This document shows positions 44,576-52,547 of a stretch of DNA of 64,000 nucleotides, one piece after another (within the stretch, counting starts at the first letter, position 1; the number at the start of each line of letters is the position of its first letter). The position numbers were made by a program, and so were the translations under genes. The notes under the pieces were generated by a model. That model was not told the origin of the DNA, did no database searches, and saw only the letters and a program-made list of their open reading frames with translations. The stretch comes from Chthonomonas calidirosea T49 (GTDB lineage Bacteria > Armatimonadota > Chthonomonadetes > Chthonomonadales > Chthonomonadaceae), in the NCBI RefSeq assembly GCF_000427095.1, contig NC_021487.1:1866674-1930673 (forward strand), in the 5' to 3' direction.

Positions 44576-44786
44576 GGTACGCTTCTTCGTTGGGTAGTTT
44601 GTTACTACATTCTACTGCATGGAAGCGGAAAATACCTGCCGACTTTGTGCGTTTTTGCGGAAGTTTTTTACACTGGAAGGGGAACACGGCTCTCATCCTC
44701 CCGCTAAAAGCCTCTACTCTAGAAAAACTGCCCCGAAATTCCGATAGCATTAACAGGGCTTATTCCCAACAGAGAGGCCATCTATC

Positions 44787-47003
44787 ATGTCGTCAAACCG
44801 GTTCGTCACAGCCACACGTCCCGTCACCTATCCCCTCTTATCGGAGGGTGCCGTGGCCTTCAACGGCTCGACCATCAGTGTAGACCACAGCTCCTATATG
44901 GCGCAGCACGACCTCGTGTATCACATGATGCCAACGTTAAGCGCTTTGGCCATGCCTCTTGGTGACGGCGATCTCGGCGCCATGGTGTGGTGCCCGGAAA
45001 AGCTCACCGTTCAACTCCAAAAAGCCGATCTATGGGACGATCCGTTGCCCTTTTTAGAGCCTTCCACTCCCCTTGAACCAGGCGAGCCTATCGCAACTAA
45101 TGCAGAATCGTGGAGAATGCTCTCTGCAGGCCAACTAGCCATAGATTGCACCCCTTCGCTTTTCGCCGAGCCGGTTCGCTATGAACAGCGCCTCTCTCCC
45201 TACTCGGCGACGCTCCATATCACGTCCGACTCGCCGGCCGGCTCCTGCCAGGTCACCGCATTCGTGGCCGCAAACACCGGAGTGCTCGTACTGCGGTACC
45301 AGGATCAGAGCCTACGTAACGTGCAACGGCGCATAGAGGTCTCCTTGTGGCGTCAGGCCCATCTGTTCGCACTAGGAGAGACGATAGGCATTCTTCAAGC
45401 ACTGGCAGATAGGCGCTATGCCCTTATGGCACGCGTACAAGGGCGCGAGGTGAAAGCGGGGATGCGCGACTCGCATCACGTCTATCTTGAAATCGCTCCA
45501 AGCCGCTCGTGCGATTTCACTCTCTACGTGGCGGTGGCAACCGTTCCGCGCAACGGCGACCCTGTGAGCGCAGCGCGCGCCCAGCTGCAGTCGGCCATGG
45601 CCAAAGGCTACGACACACTGCTGCGAGAGCATCGCCAACACTGGGCCGCCTTCTGGCAAAAGTCTTTTCTCCGCCTAGATGGAGGCGAATACGACCCCTT
45701 CGCCGCCTATCTGGAGAACTTATGGTATTTGAACCTCTACTATCTGGCCGCCTGTGCGCGCAGCGCCGATGCGCCGCTGCCCAACGGCGCGCTTTGGCTT
45801 AGCCAACAGGATAAGCGCCCACACCCCGCTCTCTACAGCGGCACAGCCCTGCGCACTCTGTTGGCGCCACTGCCTGTGGCCAATCATCCCGAAATCGGCG
45901 TGCCCATTGTGGAGACCTACCACCGCCTCTTGCCGACCATGGCGGCCAAAACGAGCCGCGACATGGGGCTAGGCGGCGCCTATTTTCCGGAACGTTTCAA
46001 TCGCTTGGGGCAAAGTTTCGATGCCTCTTGCACTACCCATAACAACGGCCTCTACACAGCCCTGCTGTTATGGCAACTATGGCGCCACGCGCCCGATCCG
46101 TTTTTGCTGAAGGAGCGGGTCTACCCTCTGTTGCGTGCCTGTACGCAGTTCACCCTGGAGCAGCGTGAAGCGATGAGAAGCAACAACCCTCTCAGCGACG
46201 CCCAGGAGGACTTCCGAGAGCGCGCGGCGCTCTCACGAGCCCTACGCGCCCTGTTGTGGATGAGCACGACGCTCGACATCGGAGAAGAGGAAACACGTGC
46301 CCAGTGGCGCCGGGCGTTGCAGGAATTGGGTGGGGATATGCCTTTCGACCCCCTTCAAGACCTCTTACCCTTCTCGTGCCAAAACGCCGAGCAGCTCTCG
46401 CTGCAGCTACGTCAGTGGCTTCAAGAGAGGCATCAGACACCACAGGGTTGGCTTGCTCCGGAGATGCATGTGCCGCAATTGGACTACAGCGCTCAGCTGC
46501 TTCTGATCATTCAATCGTTACTCCTGCGGGAGGAATCGCTGCCTAGCCTAGCTCTCACGCGCTCCGACATTAACCCTATCGCCTGGGAAGAGGGTTTTGG
46601 CGGAGAAGTTCCCACCGCCATCCACCTGTTTCCGTCGCTGCCCTCTCACTGGAGTGCGGCCTTTACCCTAGCGGCACCGGGTGGTTTTCGCGTAAGTGCC
46701 GAGGTTTTAGAAGGCAAAGTACGGTATATCGCCGTTCGCAGCCTTGTTGGTGGTCTATGCCGATTGGTGAACCCTTGGGGAGCGGGCGCTACCGTTCGCA
46801 TTCTGGACGGCCGGCAAACGCTGGCCGAGGTCTCCGGACCCATACTTGCGTTTGAAACCGTGGCCGGAGGCACCTACCTCATAGAGCGCAGCGACTTTCC
46901 TCTTTCTCGCGCGGTGCGCATTCGTTTTCATGGAAGACGAAACGAAGCTTGTAAGACCGTGGGGCGTCTTTTGCTCGGACTGCCAGCACTGCCAACCTCG
47001 TAA
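44787..47003 (+). CDS. GH95-like (alpha/alpha)6 barrel protein
   Basis: 738 aa, no signal peptide seen. The N-terminal beta domain starts 'MMPTLSALAMPLGDGDLGAMVWCPEKLTVQLQKADLWDD', which mirrors the GH95 opening of the enzyme at 9192. The barrel part has 'AAYLENLWYLNLYYLAACAR' in place of the GH95 '[11 protein letters not shown]', and the hallmark 'NLQGIWN' is lost. The usual catalytic Asn and Glu segments cannot be located with certainty. It may be a divergent fucosidase or galactosidase, or a DUF5703-type protein. The start ATG 44787 has AGAGAGG upstream. Cytoplasmic location suggests work on imported oligosaccharides. Confidence 0.65.
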   Translation: MSSNRFVTATRPVTYPLLSEGAVAFNGSTISVDHSSYMAQHDLVYHMMPTLSALAMPLGDGDLGAMVWCPEKLTVQLQKADLWDDPLPFLEPSTPLEPGEPIATNAESWRMLSAGQLAIDCTPSLFAEPVRYEQRLSPYSATLHITSDSPAGSCQVTAFVAANTGVLVLRYQDQSLRNVQRRIEVSLWRQAHLFALGETIGILQALADRRYALMARVQGREVKAGMRDSHHVYLEIAPSRSCDFTLYVAVATVPRNGDPVSAARAQLQSAMAKGYDTLLREHRQHWAAFWQKSFLRLDGGEYDPFAAYLENLWYLNLYYLAACARSADAPLPNGALWLSQQDKRPHPALYSGTALRTLLAPLPVANHPEIGVPIVETYHRLLPTMAAKTSRDMGLGGAYFPERFNRLGQSFDASCTTHNNGLYTALLLWQLWRHAPDPFLLKERVYPLLRACTQFTLEQREAMRSNNPLSDAQEDFRERAALSRALRALLWMSTTLDIGEEETRAQWRRALQELGGDMPFDPLQDLLPFSCQNAEQLSLQLRQWLQERHQTPQGWLAPEMHVPQLDYSAQLLLIIQSLLLREESLPSLALTRSDINPIAWEEGFGGEVPTAIHLFPSLPSHWSAAFTLAAPGGFRVSAEVLEGKVRYIAVRSLVGGLCRLVNPWGAGATVRILDGRQTLAEVSGPILAFETVAGGTYLIERSDFPLSRAVRIRFHGRRNEACKTVGRLLLGLPALPTS

Positions 47004-47048
47004 AGAGACCAGAATGTTGGCTGGAATTGTAGAATCGCACAAAAACGC

Positions 47049-47077
47049 TTGCCAAAAGCTTTGAAAGCGTGTATAAT
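47049..47077 (+). promoter_or_regulatory. Sigma-70-type promoter for the lipoprotein gene
   Basis: TTGCCA at 47049-47054 and TATAAT at 47072-47077 with 17-base spacing. The expected start of transcription near 47084 leaves a leader of about 120 bases before ATG 47207. Confidence 0.75.
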
Positions 47078-47206
47078 ACAATTTGTAGGAAATCCCTCTC
47101 TCGATGAGTCTGCGCTCGTTCCCCCCTTCTACGAGTGTAGGTTTTGTTTCGCCAGCTTTTCCGGCCGGCAAAAAAACAAACAACATACCAAAAGGCAGGA
47201 CTTCGT

Positions 47207-47737
47207 ATGTTCAGAAGCGTTGCAAACTACTTACGATGGGTTATGCTTACCTCGGTGCTCGCGCTGCTCGTGCTTGTAGGGGCGCTTATTAGCGGTTGTG
47301 GCGGCGGTGGAGGTGGTGGTGTACCCGCAGGCAACGGCAGTGGCGGTGGCTCCTCATCGGGCTCTTCTGGCGGCCCACCGCCTGTAGGAAACCCTAACCT
47401 CGCCACCATCACCGGTCAGGTCACCGATATCGCCGGTAATCCGGTTGCCGGAGCCGCCATCAGCATTGTTGGAACCAACCTCACCGGCAGCAGTGCTTCC
47501 GATGGCTCCTTCACCATCTACAACGTTCCGCTCACGGCCACACAGTTCACGGTAACCCCGCCTAGCGGCTACTATAGCTTCGACGTGCGCTATCTGGGAA
47601 ACGACTATAACCTCCAAAAACCGTGCCCCCTCCCCCTGCCAAATCCGCTACAGAAGGGTGCCGATCCGTTGCCCGGCCCTGTTCAGCTCTATCCAACGAG
47701 TGGGCCGCCACCAGCGCCCACCTATGGCTGTCCGTAA
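47207..47737 (+). CDS. Lipoprotein with carboxypeptidase-regulatory-like Ig domain
   Basis: 176 aa from ATG 47207; the frame is open from 47144 but the conventional signal begins here. Residues 9-30 form the hydrophobic signal ending in the lipobox 'LISGC', followed by a Gly/Ser-rich tether. The domain 'ATITGQVTDIAGNPVAGAAISIVGT...ASDGSFTIYNVPLTATQFTV' is a CarboxypepD_reg-like seven-strand beta domain, a common cell-surface module. The tail is Pro-rich. It stands alone with its own promoter (47049-47077) and terminator (47758-47790). Confidence 0.82.
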   Translation: MFRSVANYLRWVMLTSVLALLVLVGALISGCGGGGGGGVPAGNGSGGGSSSGSSGGPPPVGNPNLATITGQVTDIAGNPVAGAAISIVGTNLTGSSASDGSFTIYNVPLTATQFTVTPPSGYYSFDVRYLGNDYNLQKPCPLPLPNPLQKGADPLPGPVQLYPTSGPPPAPTYGCP

Positions 47738-47757
47738 GCTACTGCTGACTTATTCTC

Positions 47758-47790
47758 ACACGGTGCGCATTAGCCGCACCGTGTTTTTTT
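47758..47790 (+). terminator. Rho-independent terminator of the lipoprotein gene
   Basis: 9-bp stem, 47759-47767 with 47775-47783, loop of 7, followed by seven T residues. Confidence 0.92.
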
Positions 47791-48000
47791 GTTCAGAGCC
47801 CTCCTTTCAACTTCAGTGCAGGCGAAACTCCTATCGGACCTACTTCAACGGGAGGTGTGTTTTTTGCCGCTGAGGAAAGCGCATGAGAGGTAGCTCTAAG
47901 CTCTCCGTAAAAATAGGCGAAACATTACCCCCTACTCTTGTATTCTATATATAGAGGCTGTACGACATATCCTACGAGATTTTGGAGAAAGGACTGCAGA

Positions 48001-50514
48001 ATGGTTTTTCAGACGGTTAACCGATGGCTTGTTGCGCTGTTTGCCCTTGGTCTTTTCGCTTTTGGCGGAGGCCGTGCTGCCATCGCAGTGCAGAGTACCG
48101 TTTCCTCTCCCGATCAGCAGGCGTTTCATATCCAAGCACAAAGCGACTTCTACCAACTTGCTTGGAACGGCACAAGCGGCACACTTACCCAGATAGAGCC
48201 CTCCAGTGGACAGCGCACTGTGTATCTACTGACCCTCTTGCGCATAGATAGCGGCCCTGTAGGCTATGCACACTATCTGGTTTGGTTTCTGGCGCGTAGT
48301 CCCCAGAGTTTTGCCATTCTTTGGTGCTATCTTAACGATACGGGAAACGACTTCTACTGCTGGCTCTATCGCTATCCTGGCACCCAACTCAATGGCGTTC
48401 ATTTTCGAGGGGACTATTCGATCCCTCCGCAAGTTCCTATACCAACCCCTCTATCCATGCCCACTCTGCAGCTTCCTGCTCCACCCATCTATACCGGCCC
48501 TAGCTTCACTTACCGCAACTGGACCACTCAAGGAGGAACCATCCCACGGCTGCCTCTTTGGACCGCCGACCACTCCAGCTTTGCACAACCCGTCGCTCAA
48601 ACCGATCAAAAACCGGAACGCGTCCTCACCGATCTGCAAGTAACCCCGCTCCATCAGGTAAATGTGACCCCGAATAACGGCTGGCGGTCAGACGGATGGA
48701 GCGAACTGCACGCGCTTGCCTACGATTCGGCCAAGAATCCCTACTATCTGATCCTCTATTCCAACACCGCACACGGCTACGTGATTGACCTTAAAGAAGG
48801 ACGCATCTATGTGGCCGATTTTGGTACCCCGGTGGTCTTTGCACCAGGAACCACCCTCTTCGGCGTTGCACAAAACGACTTCTCGCCCCCGCCGTCCCCG
48901 CGCGTTCCTGCCTATAGCCTACAGGAGATCACTCTGTATGCTTCCGGGCACTATACAAACCCCTATACGCAGGTGCGGTTTGAGGTGGAGTTTAGCCGCC
49001 CAGATGGACAGGTTGTTACCGTTCCTGGATTTTGGGACGGCGGACAGACCTGGCGCGTGCGCATTGCCCCAACGCTGATAGGCGATTGGCAGTGGAAAAC
49101 GCTCTCGAACGACCCTGGCCTTAACGGCCAAGTAGGCCGCTTTACTTGCATTACGGAGGCCAGAGAGATTGACGGTTTTCTCATTGTAGATCCGGAAAAC
49201 CCGCGCGAGTTCCGCTACGCCGGCGGCAGCCATTTTCTGCCTGTGCCCGTTTGGCTTTCACTGACATCCGGCGCCCCCACAGCGCCGGCACCTAACGCCG
49301 CGCCGAAAGCAGCGACAACGGCCTCGCTGTCTCCTAAGCCGGCGTCCTCTTTCGACGATCCGCCGCAGACGAATGCGGATGTGCTTACAACCCTACAAAA
49401 GCTGCATGACCTTGGTGTGAATCGCCTTATGGGCACTTGGATACTGGACGCAGGTTCGCAGGCACTGGTTAACGATAACCCAGATTCCATCAATCCAACC
49501 TTCTTTCAGATGCTCGATGCAAAGGTGCGCGCCTGCAATCTGCTTGGGATCGTGCCGGATATTGGGTTGAGCCGAGCCGATTCGCCTCTGCTTAAAACCA
49601 TGAGCGCTGAACAGCTGCAGCGCTTCTGGAGCTATGTGGTGGCGCGGTACTCCGCCTATAACGTCTGCTGGAATCTGCTCGACGCCTCGTCTGGCTTTTC
49701 CAGCGACGTGCAAGCTCTCCTCCAAAACCTCATTGAGCTCACCCACAAGGTGGACATCGAACAGCACCCGATCACGGCCATCCTGCCCGGCATTACCTCT
49801 TTGCCCTCTGCCCCTCAATTTCTGGGCATGCCCTCAGATGAGAGCACATCCGAAGGCGCCATCTTTATCAGCTCGCCGGCGGGGATGCCCCTTTGGCCAA
49901 CCAACACCAACGCGGACGAGCAAGAGCTTGCGATGGAACGGCTCGTGGCGGCGCAAACTCCCAGCGCACAGGTACACGACCTCGATATCATCACTATCAA
50001 AGGCGGCAACCTGCTATCGGTAGCCGCCGATCAGACGTACCGAAAGCCCATCGTCATTTGCGATCCCGTCTCTTCCACTGATGAGGCGCGCAGGCGGCTA
50101 TGGGAAACACGCCTTTCTGGAGGCTATTGGGTGGCCGAGGGCGCACCTATTTTTGAGGGCACTCAGATATCGCCCATTATCGCTCAGAGCCTTGCTAGCG
50201 CTCATCTTTTCAACATGATCTCCTACTGGCTGCTACGCCCCCACGATGACCTGCTCTCCGCACCAGACGGCGGCCAGCTTCTCCCCGATATCCACGCGTT
50301 GGCCAATCCGGGCTGGTTTTATGTGGTCTACTTCCCGACCGGAGGTTCCGTGCAGCTCGACCTTCTTGAAGCGACCGGCCAGCTCGAAGCGGCTTGGTTT
50401 AACCCAAGAACCGATTCCATCGCCAACACGTTCCGCTTCAGCGGAGGACAAAAACGCGTTTTCCGCACCCCCGATTCACAGGACTGGGTGTTGCTGATAC
50501 GCTACCCCAACTAA
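48001..50514 (+). CDS. Secreted DUF5060/apiosidase-like glycoside hydrolase
   Basis: 837 aa from ATG 48001, which follows GGAGAAAGGA; the frame runs upstream to 47938 but the signal peptide starts here (residues 9-29). An N-terminal region of unknown fold is followed by a DUF5060 beta domain (about 300-390: 'EITLYASGHYTNPYTQVRFEVEFSRPDG', 'VPGFWDGGQTWRVRIAPTLIGDWQWKT') and a degenerate DUF4038-type TIM barrel starting 'FRYAGGSHFLPVPVWLSL'. An Ala/Pro-rich insert occupies about 425-450. DUF5060-DUF4038 proteins include apiosidases and other plant-glycan hydrolases. Catalytic acids are not clear, so activity is uncertain. It may be co-expressed with the neighbouring kinase gene. Confidence 0.72.
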   Translation: MVFQTVNRWLVALFALGLFAFGGGRAAIAVQSTVSSPDQQAFHIQAQSDFYQLAWNGTSGTLTQIEPSSGQRTVYLLTLLRIDSGPVGYAHYLVWFLARSPQSFAILWCYLNDTGNDFYCWLYRYPGTQLNGVHFRGDYSIPPQVPIPTPLSMPTLQLPAPPIYTGPSFTYRNWTTQGGTIPRLPLWTADHSSFAQPVAQTDQKPERVLTDLQVTPLHQVNVTPNNGWRSDGWSELHALAYDSAKNPYYLILYSNTAHGYVIDLKEGRIYVADFGTPVVFAPGTTLFGVAQNDFSPPPSPRVPAYSLQEITLYASGHYTNPYTQVRFEVEFSRPDGQVVTVPGFWDGGQTWRVRIAPTLIGDWQWKTLSNDPGLNGQVGRFTCITEAREIDGFLIVDPENPREFRYAGGSHFLPVPVWLSLTSGAPTAPAPNAAPKAATTASLSPKPASSFDDPPQTNADVLTTLQKLHDLGVNRLMGTWILDAGSQALVNDNPDSINPTFFQMLDAKVRACNLLGIVPDIGLSRADSPLLKTMSAEQLQRFWSYVVARYSAYNVCWNLLDASSGFSSDVQALLQNLIELTHKVDIEQHPITAILPGITSLPSAPQFLGMPSDESTSEGAIFISSPAGMPLWPTNTNADEQELAMERLVAAQTPSAQVHDLDIITIKGGNLLSVAADQTYRKPIVICDPVSSTDEARRRLWETRLSGGYWVAEGAPIFEGTQISPIIAQSLASAHLFNMISYWLLRPHDDLLSAPDGGQLLPDIHALANPGWFYVVYFPTGGSVQLDLLEATGQLEAAWFNPRTDSIANTFRFSGGQKRVFRTPDSQDWVLLIRYPN

Positions 50515-50590
50515 ATTCCGTATTTTAGCAGGAAGTCGCACCTTAAACGGTGAAATGAGATCGTAATGGTTTTTCGGAGTTATACCACGC

Positions 50591-52267
50591 ATGTCGGGTG
50601 AACAGGTCGCTTGGGAGCGGTTGAAGACCGGTGATATTCTTAACGAGCGTTACCGCATCTTACGCATATTGGGCAAAGGGGGTATGGGCACCGTCTATAT
50701 GGCGGAGCACCTACACCTCAACACGCTTGTGGCCATTAAAGAAGTACGCCTGCCCAAGGCTAGCGACTCAGAGCAAGAGCCTAAGGAGCAAGAGGCCGTT
50801 CTGCATGAAGCGCAAGTTCTCGTGCAGCTTCATCACCCTAACCTGCCCAAAGTAACCGACGCCTTCATCGAAAACGATAAGTTCTACCTTGTTATGGAGT
50901 ACATCGAGGGCGTTACTTTGGAGACGTTTCTACGAAACCAAGAACGTACCCACCTCGATGTGTCCAAAGTAGTGGCCTGGGGAATTCAGATAGCGGATGT
51001 GCTTGATTACCTACATCGTCAAGACCCTCCCATTATCTTTCGTGACCTCAAACCCTCCAACGTCATGCTGCGAGCCGACGGCAGCATCTGCCTCATTGAC
51101 TTCGGCATCGCTCGCCGTTTTCAGCCGGGCGCTAGCCGCGACACCGCCCTGCTAGGGAGCGTGGGTTACTCGCCACCCGAACAGTTCGGTAAGCGTCAAA
51201 CCGATATGCGCTCCGATATCTATGCGCTCGGAGCCACTCTCCATCACCTTCTGACAGGCCACGACCCGGCTTCACAACCCTTCAAATTTCCCCCCATGCG
51301 CAGCCTCAATCCAAAGGTGCCGGAAAGCCTCGAGAGGCTCGTTGCTGCCTGCCTTGCCCTAGAACCAGAAGCGCGCCCGCAAACCGCCCGTGAAGTAAAA
51401 GAGGCTCTTGAAAACATTCAAAAGGAGATAGTGCTCTCTGGCTCTCTATCGGGCTCCTATTCACCTAGCGGCAGTGTGGCAATTCCTTCCGCTTCTGCCG
51501 CTCTTACCTCAAGCCATCTGGAGTCCACCACCAAGAAATGGGCGCAGCTCGGCATCGTCGTTGGTGCTATCATCGTCATCGGGCTCGTCGGCGTGGTCAT
51601 CGCCGTAACGCGCCAGCTCCATAAAGAGGCGAAACCCTCCGTTGTTGTCACCACCCAAGTGCCCTCGTCTCCCACCTTGCCGACACCAGACACGTCTCCT
51701 CCTAGCAACTCCACCACGACCCCCTTAACAACCGTGCCTGTTGAGCCAACAGCCCCACCACCACAACCGCTCATAGATACCTCTACGGTAACCCTTGCGC
51801 CCCAACCGGCTCTTCAAAAACCGAACAACCCCGTTTTGCCGATCACCGTTAGTGGGAGCATTGTGGGACATGCTGGGACAAACGCTATGATAGTCGTCTA
51901 TTTCTATCGTGACGATAAAGCGCTCGTGCCTCTTCTCGCCGCAGACCCTACCAACAACTCTTACGCCACCACTAACGGGCAGCTCGGCATCGCGGCTCAG
52001 CTAACAGTAACCTCCGATCCCCAGCCCTTTACCTGGAACACCGCCGTTCCCCTCAAAGAGATCCCAATAGATGCAGTCTCTGCAGGACAGGTCTATGCAC
52101 GTGCTGAAGTGCTCATCGGAGGACAACGCATCTGCATCTCGCCTATAGTCAACCTTATGCTCTACCTGCCCCCGCCTACTCCGGCCAACGGCAGCAATCC
52201 ATCTAACTCGATTTCGGGAGGCATGTCTACCGCCAATCCTCTTTACGGCACTACAGGCCAGCCCTAA
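50591..52267 (+). CDS. Membrane serine/threonine protein kinase
   Basis: 558 aa. Hanks-type kinase domain, residues about 21-275: glycine loop 'GKGGMGTVY' (28-36), Lys50 in 'VAIKE', Glu73, catalytic Asp152 in 'FRDLKPSN', DFG Asp170, and 'SVGYSPPEQFG' of the activation segment. A Ser/Gly-rich linker leads to one membrane segment (318-340), then a Pro/Thr-rich stretch and an extracytoplasmic beta-rich domain (about 415-530). There are no PASTA repeats, so the sensed ligand is unknown. The 'H' of the usual HRD is Phe, as in many bacterial kinases of this group. Its gene stands apart by 76 bases from the preceding one. Confidence 0.9.
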   Translation: MSGEQVAWERLKTGDILNERYRILRILGKGGMGTVYMAEHLHLNTLVAIKEVRLPKASDSEQEPKEQEAVLHEAQVLVQLHHPNLPKVTDAFIENDKFYLVMEYIEGVTLETFLRNQERTHLDVSKVVAWGIQIADVLDYLHRQDPPIIFRDLKPSNVMLRADGSICLIDFGIARRFQPGASRDTALLGSVGYSPPEQFGKRQTDMRSDIYALGATLHHLLTGHDPASQPFKFPPMRSLNPKVPESLERLVAACLALEPEARPQTAREVKEALENIQKEIVLSGSLSGSYSPSGSVAIPSASAALTSSHLESTTKKWAQLGIVVGAIIVIGLVGVVIAVTRQLHKEAKPSVVVTTQVPSSPTLPTPDTSPPSNSTTTPLTTVPVEPTAPPPQPLIDTSTVTLAPQPALQKPNNPVLPITVSGSIVGHAGTNAMIVVYFYRDDKALVPLLAADPTNNSYATTNGQLGIAAQLTVTSDPQPFTWNTAVPLKEIPIDAVSAGQVYARAEVLIGGQRICISPIVNLMLYLPPPTPANGSNPSNSISGGMSTANPLYGTTGQP

Positions 52268-52323
52268 TCTGCAAGCCCTACAGCGTCATCAAGTAGGAAT
52301 TCTCACAAAATCGGTCGAAAAAC

Positions 52324-52353
52324 TTGACAAAGGAACCGACTGAAGCATACAAT
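52324..52353 (+). promoter_or_regulatory. Sigma-70-type promoter for squalene-hopene cyclase
   Basis: TTGACA at 52324-52329 and TACAAT at 52348-52353, spacing 18. Transcription should start near 52360, leaving a leader of about 190 bases before the TTG start, long enough for leader control. Confidence 0.7.
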
Positions 52354-52547
52354 AGTTTTGCAGCGTAGCCTATGTGCTGCCATTGGTTGGTTTTACTCGC
52401 GAAGGTATTCCGAACGACCGAATGTCACTTTCGCAGTCCCTCCCCGTCTACGAGGAAAAGTAAGAAGGGCCTCTTTCACAGAGATGGCGACGGGGCAGAA
52501 TAAGGACAGTTAGTCTATTAACACTATACATTAGGGGTGGTGACTCT

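Larger units (their letters stand above)
42790..44690 (-). mobile_element. IS200/IS605-family insertion sequence (tnpA + tnpB, with upstream RHH gene)
   Basis: Transcribed on the minus strand as RHH protein, TnpA and TnpB, each overlapping the next. Ends are approximate: no target-site duplication is made by this family. A G/C-rich imperfect hairpin just after the tnpB stop (about 42807-42831) looks like the right-end structure; the left end lies somewhere in 44580-44690 but I could not fix its hairpin. Both transposase genes are full length with intact active sites, suggesting recent activity. The element sits between cfa and a GH95-like gene. Confidence 0.75.
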
